DNA of 64,000 nt, taken from positions 35,549-99,548 of the forward strand of contig JAFQLQ010000012.1 in assembly GCA_017414505.1 (NCBI GenBank), read 5' to 3'. This stretch comes from Clostridia bacterium. Lineage in GTDB: Bacteria; Bacillota; Clostridia; UMGS1840; HGM11507. Below the pieces are notes generated by a model. The model did not search any database. It was not told the origin of the DNA and saw nothing but the letters and a program-made list of their open reading frames with translations. Within the stretch, counting starts at the first letter, position 1, and every line of letters starts with the position of its first letter. Below are positions 1 through 11,071 of the stretch, piece after piece. The position numbers and the translations under genes are program-made.

Positions 1-43
1 TGAAGTATGGGAATATTTGGCATTTATCGAAACAAGTAACAAT

Positions 44-559
44 TTATTTTCTCTCCAGACCTAATTTTTTAAGAACAGTTTCTTCCTTTTTACGCATATC
101 TGCCTTCATATTCTCCTCCATATGGTCATAACCAAAAAGATGATACATGGAGTGAACAGTAAGATACGCAAATTCCCTGTCCACACTGTGTCCGTATTCT
201 TCCGCCTGTTCTCTTGCTACATCCGCACAAAGAACCATATCACCAAGATATACTGCTTCAAGCTCGGGGTCATAATCATAATCGGAAATTTCTTCCAGAA
301 GATTGTAATTTTCGTCAAATTTCAGAGCAGGAAAAGAAAGAACATCCGTTGCCTTGTCAATTTCTCTCTGTTCGTTGTTTATGCTTCTTATTTCCTCTTT
401 ATCACAAACAAGAACACTTATAAACACATCAAAATCGGGCTGTTCTTCAAAAAGAACCGCCTCTATTGCCTTTTCTATTAAGTTTTTACTTTCCTCGTCT
501 AAAACTATTTTATCCGAGGTGCATTCAATTTCTGTTTTGTATTTCATCATATCTCGCAT
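44..559 (-). CDS. ybeY: Endoribonuclease YbeY
   Basis: This is a single-strand-specific, zinc-dependent endoribonuclease of the UPF0054 family. The family acts in 16S rRNA 3'-end maturation and ribosome quality control in the cytoplasm. The 171-residue length is normal. The diagnostic C-terminal metal site is visible as HSMYHLFGYDH (three His in the H-x3-H-x5-H pattern), with the second residue Ser where Gly is commoner. The start lies inside the 3' end of phoH, a 35-base overlap that implies translational coupling; a second Met four codons in is an alternative start. In Bacillus a yqfF-type HD hydrolase gene lies between phoH and ybeY; it is absent here. Identification is secure. Confidence 0.95.
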   Translation of the reverse strand: MRDMMKYKTEIECTSDKIVLDEESKNLIEKAIEAVLFEEQPDFDVFISVLVCDKEEIRSINNEQREIDKATDVLSFPALKFDENYNLLEEISDYDYDPELEAVYLGDMVLCADVAREQAEEYGHSVDREFAYLTVHSMYHLFGYDHMEENMKADMRKKEETVLKKLGLERK

Positions 560-1490
560 ACGCCTTTATAATTTTCTGAATTAAAGGATGTCTTACAACG
601 TCACGCTCTGAAAGATTGAAAATTGCGATATCGTCTATCCCCTTTAATATTTTTATTGCATTTTTAAGACCGGATTTTTTCCCGTCAGGCAGGTCAACCT
701 GCGTAACATCACCGGTTATAACAACCTTGGAATTGAATCCGATACGGGTTAGGAACATCTTCATCTGTTCCCTTGTGGTATTCTGTGCTTCATCAAGAAT
801 AATAAAACTGTCGTCCAGAGTACGGCCTCTCATATACGCCAGAGGTGCAACCTCAATCATACCTTTTTCCTGATAGGAAGTGAAATTTTCCGCACCCAGC
901 ATTTCAAAAAGTCCATCGTAAAGAGGTCTTAAATACGGATCAACCTTATTCTGCAAATCGCCGGGAAGAAAGCCAAGCTTTTCGCCTGCTTCAACCGCAG
1001 GACGTGTAAGGATAATACGGCTGATTTCCTTGCGTTTGAAAGCAAGCACCGCCATAGCAACTGCAAGGTAGGTTTTCCCCGTACCTGCAGGGCCAACACC
1101 AATTGTAATAGTGTTGTTTCTTATGGCATCTACATATTTTTTCTGTCCAATAGTTTTGGGACGGATGGGTGTGCCCCTTGCGTTAACGCAAATACTGTCT
1201 TTAAGTGCATCCTGAAATTCTTCACCGGTGGTCTCCTTGGGCATATCCACAAGGTATCTTATGTTCTGCTCGTTTATAGCTTCGCCACGGGAAGCTATTT
1301 TAAGAAGCTCTCTTAAAACGCCCTCCGCACGGCTTACAGCACGTTCATCACCCGTAATTTTAAGCATTGTATCACGGTTGATTAAAACAACACCAAGCTC
1401 TCTTTCAATCAGTTTTGCATTTTCATCAAATTTACCGAAAAGGTTAACTATACTTTCAATCGAATTTGCTTCAATTATTCTTTCGCTCAT
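525..1490 (-). CDS. phoH: PhoH-family ATPase
   Basis: This is a cytoplasmic P-loop ATPase of the PhoH family, probably linked to RNA metabolism because it is nearly always adjacent to ybeY. The N-terminal region (about residues 1-110) is KH-like. The Walker A motif GPAGTGKT is at residues 133-140 and a Walker B motif with the sequence DEAQN follows. The 321-residue length is typical. The gene sits between yqfD (14-base gap upstream) and ybeY (overlapping downstream), the classical Firmicutes order. The precise biochemical role of PhoH in Firmicutes is not established. Confidence 0.94.
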   Translation of the reverse strand: MSERIIEANSIESIVNLFGKFDENAKLIERELGVVLINRDTMLKITGDERAVSRAEGVLRELLKIASRGEAINEQNIRYLVDMPKETTGEEFQDALKDSICVNARGTPIRPKTIGQKKYVDAIRNNTITIGVGPAGTGKTYLAVAMAVLAFKRKEISRIILTRPAVEAGEKLGFLPGDLQNKVDPYLRPLYDGLFEMLGAENFTSYQEKGMIEVAPLAYMRGRTLDDSFIILDEAQNTTREQMKMFLTRIGFNSKVVITGDVTQVDLPDGKKSGLKNAIKILKGIDDIAIFNLSERDVVRHPLIQKIIKAYARYDEIQNRN

Positions 1491-1504
1491 TTAATACTCC
1501 TTAG

Positions 1505-2737
1505 TTACATAGCATCATATGCTTTCTGCTGTTCATATTTTTTCCGCCACTCCTCGGTGGCATAATCTAAATCTGCCTGAGTAATTTCCGCCTGCTGTGC
1601 TATCTCCTCTTCACATTCCGCAAGCATACGAAGCTTGATATAATCGGATTTTTCACATTCAATACGCTCGTAGGAAATTTTTACAACATCACCCTTAAGC
1701 ACCGATTTGTAAAGAAGATTTTCAAGTTCTTTTTTTGCATTTTTTTCTGCCTCAGCATCGGAAATTCCTTTTTTTATAAGGTTATATTCTGTAAATTCAC
1801 GCTTTATAACGGTAAGCGGACCTATTACATATTTTTCACTTTTTTCATCATAATTATAATAGGGAACATCCTTATGGTTAAGAAGTTTTCCGTTGAAATA
1901 GAAGCTTACAGCCTTGGAAATATTTCCTGTATATTGCTTTTCGTACACAAAAAGCGGTGATTCGGAAAAATTTTCGTACCAGGTTCTTCCCTTAACCGAA
2001 GCCATTGAATGAACTGTTCTCACTCCATCGTTTTTGGTTTCAATTATTCCCGAAATGAGCAAATCTCCCTTTTTAACAGTTTGATTAAGCTCTACAACTG
2101 CATTGCCGTTGGCGGCAGTAATACTTTTTATAATAGCATCCTTTCCGGCAATAATTTTACAGGGAACATCCATTGGAATAATTTTCGGCGGAATACGTCT
2201 TTCCTTTATTTCGATAACAAGCCTTGTGCCTTCCTCCGAAATTCCAACCCAGCTTATTTCTTCAATTTCATTCATCAGCTTAACTTCAATTTCTCTGTTA
2301 TCTATTTTACTCCTAAACACACCTTTTTTCAAGCCTATATCGTTAAGTTTTTCTAAAATTTCTTCTTTTTCAACCAAAATGTTGCCTTTTACCTCTATAT
2401 CAAGCACCAAAGAAGTGATAAAAACAATAAAAACTGTAAATAAAACGCCTGCAAAAACAATAATTTTTCTTTTTTTCATATTCTGAAGATATTTGTACAA
2501 ACCGTTTTTTTCTACAATTTCCACCTTGGTTTTTGTTTTGTAAGCATGCTTGCGGATTTTTTTAAAACCCTTCAGAGAAATTTTAAGCGTAGCTTCTTCT
2601 TCACTTATTCTGGATATATCCCATATGTATAAATTAAGATTTGTGGTAATAAGATTCAAAAAACGCTCCAGATGCTTTCCCTTTATTTTAATTTTAACAT
2701 ATCCCGAATAAAAATTATACAGATTAATTATATCCAC
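1505..2737 (-). CDS. yqfD: Sporulation protein YqfD
   Basis: This is a membrane protein of the YqfD family, conserved in endospore formers and expressed in the mother cell under sigma-E in Bacillus; its molecular role is unknown. The first ~90 residues are cytoplasmic and basic. A single strong transmembrane segment lies at about residues 92-112 (VFAGVLFTVFIVFITSLVL), followed by an extracytoplasmic domain of ~290 residues with a SpoIVB/FtsQ-like POTRA-type start (VKGNILVEKEEILEKL). The C-terminus is charged. Length is 410 residues, as in the family. The gene follows yqfC closely and precedes phoH, so it was probably cotranscribed with both. Confidence 0.93.
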   Translation of the reverse strand: MDIINLYNFYSGYVKIKIKGKHLERFLNLITTNLNLYIWDISRISEEEATLKISLKGFKKIRKHAYKTKTKVEIVEKNGLYKYLQNMKKRKIIVFAGVLFTVFIVFITSLVLDIEVKGNILVEKEEILEKLNDIGLKKGVFRSKIDNREIEVKLMNEIEEISWVGISEEGTRLVIEIKERRIPPKIIPMDVPCKIIAGKDAIIKSITAANGNAVVELNQTVKKGDLLISGIIETKNDGVRTVHSMASVKGRTWYENFSESPLFVYEKQYTGNISKAVSFYFNGKLLNHKDVPYYNYDEKSEKYVIGPLTVIKREFTEYNLIKKGISDAEAEKNAKKELENLLYKSVLKGDVVKISYERIECEKSDYIKLRMLAECEEEIAQQAEITQADLDYATEEWRKKYEQQKAYDAM

Positions 2738-2748
2738 AAAAAACGCTC

Positions 2749-3018
2749 CTATTCAAATGTAATTTTGTAAATTTCACCTTTAAGCGTGATTTCATCTTCG
2801 GTAATGTTTTTTATTTCAAACCCTTTGCCGTTAAGGGAGATAATTTTGCCTTTTGTGTTTATTTTTGCACGGTCAGTTTCAAATTCTATAAGCCCCTTGT
2901 AATTTTCAATATATATTTCATTATTGCTGAAAATACTTACTCTTGATAAATCGGTTACAATCTCTTTGGGCAGTTCAAGACTGTCTGTCATAAAGCTTTT
3001 CAATCTGGATTTAGACAC
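2749..3018 (-). CDS. yqfC: Sporulation protein YqfC
   Basis: This small protein (about 89 residues) belongs to the YqfC family, a YabP-like fold that partners YqfD in sporulating Firmicutes. The family signature LELPKEIV near the N-terminus and the IYIENYKGL block are both visible. A longer reading is possible from a GTG at 3027. The GTG at 3018 is preferred because a GAGGTG ribosome binding site lies six bases before it and because the family normally begins a few residues before the SLELPKE block. The ribosome binding site is inside the stem of an imperfect hairpin (3023-3050), which could modulate translation. Confidence 0.88.
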   Translation of the reverse strand: MSKSRLKSFMTDSLELPKEIVTDLSRVSIFSNNEIYIENYKGLIEFETDRAKINTKGKIISLNGKGFEIKNITEDEITLKGEIYKITFE

Positions 3019-3022
3019 AAAA

Positions 3023-3050
3023 AACACCTCATAAAATATTATGAGATGTT
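3023..3050 (-). promoter_or_regulatory. Hairpin covering the yqfC ribosome binding site
   Basis: A 10-base-pair inverted repeat (arms 3023-3032 and 3041-3050, one G-U pair, 8-base loop) encloses the GAGGTG site of yqfC. On the minus strand the 3' arm runs directly into six T residues, so it also resembles an intrinsic terminator. It may terminate upstream transcription or sequester the ribosome binding site; the sequence cannot decide between these. Confidence 0.4.
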
Positions 3051-3190
3051 TTAATATGTTATGCAGTTTTATACATTAAATTTCATTTACCAACCTGCGG
3101 TACATTGCCTCATCCGCAAAATCGTATTTCACTCAGAACCGGAGGCGAAGCAATTTCCAAAGGCTTTGACTTGTGTGGAAATAATCATCC

Positions 3191-3218
3191 ATAAAAAAAG
3201 CGAGGCCAAGCCTCGCTT
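3191..3218 (-). terminator. Rho-independent terminator of yajC
   Basis: A perfect 9-base-pair stem (3198-3206 with 3210-3218, 3-base loop, arm sequence AAGCGAGGC) is followed on the minus strand by a run of T residues. It lies ten bases beyond the yajC stop codon. The ~140 bases between it and yqfC carry no convincing gene. Confidence 0.88.
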
Positions 3219-3227
3219 TTACAATTA

Positions 3228-3554
3228 TTACGCTTTTTCTTTCTGTTTAACATCCTTAATACCCCATTTGTACAGGTATATTTTGGTTTTTTCAACAGTT
3301 CCGCATTCAATAACAACTTTTTCGTCTTTTATTTTAGCTACTTTACCATACATTCCTCCGATAGTTGTAACTTCATCACCAACTTCAAGAGATGCAAGAA
3401 GCTCTTTAAATGCTTTATCTTTCTTTTTCTGAGGTCTTATCAGAATAAAGTAGAAAACTGCAACCATAAGAACAAGCTGAACTACAAGACCAATAGGGCC
3501 CATTGCGGCAGGAGCTGCTGCAGCATCAGCTGTTGCTGTTAAAAACATAGGCAT
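3228..3554 (-). CDS. yajC: Preprotein translocase auxiliary subunit YajC
   Basis: YajC is a small single-pass membrane protein that associates with SecDF and the SecYEG translocon. The N-terminus is short and alanine-rich, one transmembrane helix covers about residues 16-37 (VVQLVLMVAVFYFILI), and the conserved RPQKKKDK motif follows directly. The C-terminal cytoplasmic domain contains the VGDEVTTIGGMYGKV signature. The start is placed at the ATG at 3554 because a strong GGAGGGG site lies just upstream; a longer reading from 3596 would put that site inside the gene. secD, secF and tgt, frequent neighbours, are absent. The gene is a single transcription unit with its own terminator. Confidence 0.95.
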   Translation of the reverse strand: MPMFLTATADAAAAPAAMGPIGLVVQLVLMVAVFYFILIRPQKKKDKAFKELLASLEVGDEVTTIGGMYGKVAKIKDEKVVIECGTVEKTKIYLYKWGIKDVKQKEKA

Positions 3555-3642
3555 TGTAACCCCTCCTTCTTTTATATCATTTTTATTATTATACATTGTA
3601 TTTCCAATTTATACAAGTGTTTTTTGAAAAATTTACATATTT

Positions 3643-4983
3643 TTAATTTATAGCTTTTAAAAATTCATCTATAATTCTAATTGTATTTTCTTTTTTATCG
3701 GCATTATCACAGATTTTAACAACTGCATGAGCAGAGCTTTCATAAAGACTTCTTCTGCGGTTTAAAAGCTCCTCCAGAGCTGAAGCTCCGTTCTTAAGAA
3801 GAGGTCTTGTTGTATCATTTTTTAGTCTTTTTAAAATTATATCCTTATCAACATCAATATAAACAACCACAGAATCACTGTTTTTAAGCAGTTCTCTGTT
3901 AATCTCTTTTTCTACGATTCCGCCGCCGGTTGCAATTATTTTTCCGCTTCCCGAAAGAGCATTTTTCAAAGCTGCGGTTTCACATTTTCTGAAATATTCT
4001 TCACCGTGATTTGCAAAAATCTCATTAATGGAACAGCCTTCATTCTTTACTATTTCACTGTCGGTATCCGTAAGAGGTGCATCAAAAAATTCTGCAAGCT
4101 CTTTAGAAAGAGTTGTTTTTCCCGAACCCGGGCCGCCAATTAAAACAATATTTTTGCTAAGCTTAAACGGGTTTAACATTTTATGTACTTCCGCTACTGT
4201 TTCTTTTATCTCTTCTTCGGAAAAATCGCAGTCAAGCCATATTTCCTGCGCCTTAGCCGCCTGACCAACAAGCATATAGAGCCCGTTTACTCCGTTACCG
4301 CCCATATAATTTATAACTTTTGAAATCATAGTTTCCACAGGATTATATATGGTATCAAAGCAATGGGGAATTTTGCATATTTTTTTAAGTTCAATTGGTG
4401 TTGCAAGACCATTTGGATACATTCCAACCGGTGTTCCCTGCAGAATAATGTCAAAATTATTGTCTATATCATCTGCCGAAATCAGCTTTATTTCCTTACC
4501 CGTTTTTTCAAAAATTTCTTTTTTCAGAGCTTCGGATTTTTCTTTGTTTCTTGCAAAAATACTAACATCAGCATTTTTCATTACCGATTCATAAGTAAGC
4601 ATTCTTGAAACTCCGCCGCAGCCCGTTACAAGGATTTTTGAATTTTCAAGGTTTATTCCGTTTATTTCAATTGCCTTAAAAAATCCGTCAACATCCGTAT
4701 TGTATCCAAGAAATCCGTTTTCTGTTTTTTTAACGGTATTGCAGGAATTATAAACTGCCGCCTTGCCATCAATTTTATCAATAAGTCCGATAATATCGGT
4801 TTTATAGGGGATTGTTATATTAAATCCCCCAAGATTTTTAAGAATATTTTCAAAGGTTTCTCCCACGTTTTCTGTGGGATAAAGTGCGTATTCATGTTCG
4901 TTATTTTTAAGTGCAAAAAGCTTCTCGTGTATCACCTTTGACATACTGTGTCCAAGAGGATTTCCTATTAAGCCAAAATTCAT
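3643..4983 (-). CDS. aroEK: Fused shikimate dehydrogenase-shikimate kinase
   Basis: This bifunctional cytoplasmic enzyme would perform two consecutive steps of the shikimate pathway: NADPH-dependent reduction of 3-dehydroshikimate, then ATP-dependent phosphorylation of shikimate. Residues 1 to ~270 are AroE-like: the GNPLGHSMSK substrate loop, NITIPYK with the catalytic Lys, and the VTGCGGVSR dinucleotide loop. Residues ~275-446 are AroK-like: Walker A GGPGSGKT at 283-290, the DTDSEI metal/substrate segment, FRKCE, the GGG substrate loop and the RPLL lid. Separate aroE and aroK genes are the usual arrangement. The frame is open throughout, so this is a fusion rather than two overlapping genes. 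It ends 12 bases before the uvrA stop region and has its own AGGTGG ribosome site. Confidence 0.92.
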   Translation of the reverse strand: MNFGLIGNPLGHSMSKVIHEKLFALKNNEHEYALYPTENVGETFENILKNLGGFNITIPYKTDIIGLIDKIDGKAAVYNSCNTVKKTENGFLGYNTDVDGFFKAIEINGINLENSKILVTGCGGVSRMLTYESVMKNADVSIFARNKEKSEALKKEIFEKTGKEIKLISADDIDNNFDIILQGTPVGMYPNGLATPIELKKICKIPHCFDTIYNPVETMISKVINYMGGNGVNGLYMLVGQAAKAQEIWLDCDFSEEEIKETVAEVHKMLNPFKLSKNIVLIGGPGSGKTTLSKELAEFFDAPLTDTDSEIVKNEGCSINEIFANHGEEYFRKCETAALKNALSGSGKIIATGGGIVEKEINRELLKNSDSVVVYIDVDKDIILKRLKNDTTRPLLKNGASALEELLNRRRSLYESSAHAVVKICDNADKKENTIRIIDEFLKAIN

Positions 4984-4995
4984 ATTACCACCTCG

Positions 4996-7809
<2,814 letters not shown>

Positions 7810-7817
7810 TTTTTCAC

Positions 7818-9761
7818 CTATCCTTTTAATGCTATAATCTGGTCACGCAGCTTTGCGGCTCTTTCAAAATCAAGAGCTTTTGCCGCCTGCTGCATTTCTT
7901 TTGTAAGCTTCAGAATTGTAAGTTCTATGTTTTCCGAGCTTATGGTAATCTTTTCTTTCTTTTCAACCGTCTTTGTTATTTCAATAATTTCTCTAATGGA
8001 TTTTGAAACAGATTTAGGTGTTATTCCGTGTTCCTTATTGTAATCAGACTGAATTTTTCTTCTTCTTTCAGTTTCAGTTATGGCATATTGCATTGCCTCT
8101 GTAATTTTGTCTGCATACATTATAACGTGACCGTTTACATTTCTTGCCGCACGTCCGATTGTCTGAATAAGTGAAGTATCGGAACGCAAGAACCCTTCCT
8201 TATCCGCATCAAGAATTGCAATTAAGGAAACCTCGGGAATATCAAGACCTTCTCTTAAAAGGTTGATTCCGATTAACACATCAAATTCGCCAAGACGCAA
8301 ATCTCTTATTATTTCGGTACGCTCCAAAGTATCAATATCCGAATGAAGGTATTTCACTTTTATCCCGTCTTTTTCAAAAAAGTCGGTCAAATCCTCTGCC
8401 ATACGTTTGGTAAGAGTTGTAACAAGAACTCGCTCTCCCGCTTCAACACGCTTTTTGATTTCCCCCTCCAAATGGTCAATTTGTCCTTTTGTGGGAACAA
8501 CTTCAATTTCGGGATCAAGAAGTCCTGTGGGACGAATTACCTGCTCGGCAATCTTGGTTGAAAGCTCTTTTTCAATTTTTCCGGGAGTTGCCGAAACGAA
8601 TACCGCCTGATTTATTTTTTTCATAAATTCATCATAGTTAAGCGGACGGTTATCGTAAGCTGACGGCAGACGGAAACCGTAGGTAACAAGGGAATCCTTT
8701 CTTGCTCTGTCGCCTGCATACATTCCTCTTACCTGAGGAAGCGTAACATGAGATTCGTCCACTATCAGCAGGAAATCGTCCGGAAAATAGTCCATAAGAG
8801 TATAAGGACAGCTGCCGGGCTCTCTTCCGCTGATATGTCGTGAATAGTTTTCAATTCCCTGACAGAAGCCAATCTGTTCAAGCATTTCAAGGTCGTAATT
8901 TGTACGCTGTGCAATTCTCTGTGCTTCAAGAAGCATACCGTTATCTTCAAAATATTTTATTCTCTCTTCCAGTTCTTCTCCTATGGTACGTATTGCACGG
9001 CGCATTTTATCCCCCGTTGTAACATAGTGAGAAGCAGGAAAAACTGCGGCGTGAGACATTTCACCTATAATTTCACCGGTAATTGGATCAACAGATGTAA
9101 TTCTGTCTATCTCGTCACCAAAAAATTCAACTCTCACAACGTTTTCGTTGGTGTTTGAGGGGAAAATATCCAAAGTATCGCCACGCACTCTGAATGTGCC
9201 TCTGTGAAAATCTATATCATTTCTTTCATACTGAATTTCAACAAGCTTTTTTAAAACCTCATCTCTTTCCTTAATCATACCCGGGCGAAGAGAAACCACA
9301 AGGTCGGTATAATCCTCGGGATCGCCCAAGCCGTAAATACAGGAAACCGATGCAACTATTATAACGTCCTTTCTTTCAAACAAAGCAATGGTTGCAGAAT
9401 GACGCAATTTGTCTATTTCGTCATTTACAGACGAGTCTTTTTCTATATAAGTGTCCGTATTGGCAATATAAGCCTCAGGCTGATAATAATCGTAGTAGGA
9501 AACAAAATATTCCACCGCATTTTCGGGGAAAAACTCCTTAAACTCACTGCAAAGCTGTGCCGCAAGAGTTTTGTTATGGGCAAGAACCAAAGTAGGTTTA
9601 TTAACTTTTTCAATAACCTTTGCCATAGTATAGGTTTTTCCCGAACCGGTAACACCAAGAAGGGTTTGAAATCTGTCGCCTTTTATTATTCCGTCGGCAA
9701 GATCTTCAATGGCTTTTGGCTGATCTCCGCAGGGTTCAAAGGGTGAATGAACCTTAAACAT
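7818..9761 (-). CDS. uvrB: Excinuclease ABC subunit B (UvrB)
   Basis: UvrB is the helicase-like subunit of UvrABC that verifies the lesion and recruits UvrC. The protein has 647 residues. Walker A GVTGSGKT is near residue 39, followed by the beta-hairpin region [10 protein letters not shown], the DESH box and helicase motifs including [15 protein letters not shown]-terminal UVR coiled-coil motif that binds UvrA/UvrC is at about residues 610-645. It is the first gene of the uvrBA operon and diverges from the chrA pair. I saw no clear LexA box in the 140-base divergent spacer. The gene stops with TAG. Confidence 0.98.
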   Translation of the reverse strand: MFKVHSPFEPCGDQPKAIEDLADGIIKGDRFQTLLGVTGSGKTYTMAKVIEKVNKPTLVLAHNKTLAAQLCSEFKEFFPENAVEYFVSYYDYYQPEAYIANTDTYIEKDSSVNDEIDKLRHSATIALFERKDVIIVASVSCIYGLGDPEDYTDLVVSLRPGMIKERDEVLKKLVEIQYERNDIDFHRGTFRVRGDTLDIFPSNTNENVVRVEFFGDEIDRITSVDPITGEIIGEMSHAAVFPASHYVTTGDKMRRAIRTIGEELEERIKYFEDNGMLLEAQRIAQRTNYDLEMLEQIGFCQGIENYSRHISGREPGSCPYTLMDYFPDDFLLIVDESHVTLPQVRGMYAGDRARKDSLVTYGFRLPSAYDNRPLNYDEFMKKINQAVFVSATPGKIEKELSTKIAEQVIRPTGLLDPEIEVVPTKGQIDHLEGEIKKRVEAGERVLVTTLTKRMAEDLTDFFEKDGIKVKYLHSDIDTLERTEIIRDLRLGEFDVLIGINLLREGLDIPEVSLIAILDADKEGFLRSDTSLIQTIGRAARNVNGHVIMYADKITEAMQYAITETERRRKIQSDYNKEHGITPKSVSKSIREIIEITKTVEKKEKITISSENIELTILKLTKEMQQAAKALDFERAAKLRDQIIALKG

Positions 9762-9848
9762 ACGAGCACACCTTTCTTTGTTAAAAATTTCGCTTTACCT
9801 TATATTTTATCATATATTTTATTATGTTTCAATATTTAGAAAAAAATA

Positions 9849-9877
9849 TTTGCAAAATAAATAATATATGATATACT
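9849..9877 (+). promoter_or_regulatory. Sigma-A-type promoter of the chrA pair
   Basis: A -35-like TTTGCA (9849-9854) and a -10 TATACT (9872-9877) are separated by 17 bases, with an AT-rich spacer. Transcription would start about 25 bases before the first chrA gene. Confidence 0.65.
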
Positions 9878-9911
9878 AATATAAGTATAATTATGGTCAG
9901 GAGTGATAAAT

Positions 9912-10463
9912 TTGGCAAAGCTTACTGAGCTTTTTATTTCATTTTTTAAATTGGGAGCATTTACCTTTGGTGGAGGATATGCAATGCTTCCGCTTATCCA
10001 GAAAGAAATTGTGGAAAAACGCAACTGGTGCACCGAGGATGAAATTCTTGATTATTTCGCCGTTGGGCAATGCACACCGGGCGTTATCGCAGTTAACACA
10101 GCAACCTTTATAGGTTATAAGCAAAGAGGTGTAATAGGTGCGATTATTGCAACAATAGGGCTTATTGTTTCACCGCTTATTTTAATTTCTATTATAGCCT
10201 CATTTCTAAAAAATTTTGCCGAATATGAAATTGTAAAAAACATTTTTGGCGGAATTCGTGTTATAGTTGCTGTGCTTATCATAAACGCAGTTATCACAAT
10301 GGCAAAAAAAGCTTTGGTAGATAAAAACTGTCTGCTGCTTTCCTTTGTCGGTCTTGCTGTTTCGCTTTATTTGCCCATAAGTCCCGTTTATGCGGTGCTT
10401 TTCGGTGCAGTTTGCGGAATATGGATTAAAAACAGCGGAACTAAAGGAGGTCAGAAAAAATGA
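9912..10463 (+). CDS. chrA: Chromate transporter family protein, first half-size subunit
   Basis: This is a membrane protein of the short-chain CHR family (chromate ion transporter, ChrA domain). Full-length ChrA proteins are fusions of two such domains; short-chain members work as pairs. About five to six hydrophobic segments are visible. The CHR signatures FTFGGGYAMLPLIQ near the N-terminus and CTPGVIAVNTATF are present. The TTG at 9912 is chosen as start because AGGAG lies eight bases before it; a GTG at 9903 overlaps that site. It ends in an ATGA overlap with the second subunit. The physiological substrate in anaerobes is uncertain, and chromate efflux is only the family name. Confidence 0.88.
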   Translation: MAKLTELFISFFKLGAFTFGGGYAMLPLIQKEIVEKRNWCTEDEILDYFAVGQCTPGVIAVNTATFIGYKQRGVIGAIIATIGLIVSPLILISIIASFLKNFAEYEIVKNIFGGIRVIVAVLIINAVITMAKKALVDKNCLLLSFVGLAVSLYLPISPVYAVLFGAVCGIWIKNSGTKGGQKK

Positions 10464-11026
10464 TTTATTTAAGATTATTTCTGGAATTCTTTAAAACCGG
10501 ACTTTTTGCAGTAGGCGGCGGACTTGCAACAATCCCCTTTTTATATGATATGGCTGATAAAACCAGCTGGTTTACAAGAGGCGAGCTTTCAAATATGATA
10601 GCTGTTGCAGAATCCACACCGGGTCCTATTGGAGTTAATATGGCAACCTATGCAGGCGTTCAGGCAGCAGGAATTCCAGGCGGTATCATTGCCACTCTGG
10701 GGCTTATTTTACCGTCGCTTATTATAATTTTAATCATTGCGAAGGTGCTTGATAAATTCAAATCGAACAAAATTGTCGGAGATTTATTTTACGGTATAAG
10801 ACCTGTGGTTTCCGGCTTGGTTGCCGCAGCTGCAGTTGAAATGACACGACTTGCCCTGGTTGATACCGAGTTGTTTCTTGAAACAAAAAAAATATTTGAT
10901 CTGATTGATATAAAAGCAGTTATAATGTTTGTAGTATTTTTAGTTCTTACAAGAAAATTTAAAAAAATTCATCCGATAGTGTTTATTATTTCGGCAGGAG
11001 TGCTCGGAGCACTTTTTAAAATGTAA
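10460..11026 (+). CDS. chrA: Chromate transporter family protein, second half-size subunit
   Basis: This is the second short-chain CHR-family membrane protein, 188 residues with about five hydrophobic segments. It carries the paired signatures FAVGGGLATIPFLYDM and STPGPIGVNMATYAG. It overlaps the first subunit by four bases (ATGA) and has a strong AAAGGAGG site inside the end of that gene, so the two are translationally coupled and would form a heteromeric transporter. A strong bidirectional terminator follows directly. The substrate is not known. Confidence 0.88.
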   Translation: MIYLRLFLEFFKTGLFAVGGGLATIPFLYDMADKTSWFTRGELSNMIAVAESTPGPIGVNMATYAGVQAAGIPGGIIATLGLILPSLIIILIIAKVLDKFKSNKIVGDLFYGIRPVVSGLVAAAAVEMTRLALVDTELFLETKKIFDLIDIKAVIMFVVFLVLTRKFKKIHPIVFIISAGVLGALFKM

Positions 11027-11068
11027 AAAAAACAGCAAGATTTTCATGAGAAAATCTTGCTGTTTTTT
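11027..11068. terminator. Bidirectional terminator between chrA and the esterase gene
   Basis: A 19-base-pair perfect inverted repeat (11027-11045 with 11050-11068, loop ATGA) has A-rich and T-rich outer arms, so it can terminate transcription from either side. It separates the convergent chrA operon (plus) and the first glycan operon (minus). Confidence 0.92.
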
Positions 11069-11071
11069 ATG

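Noticed and set aside
122..481. Open frames opposite to the annotated genes, such as this one and similar ones along the window
   Set aside because: They lie antisense to well-supported genes, lack ribosome sites and have compositions expected of reversed coding sequence.
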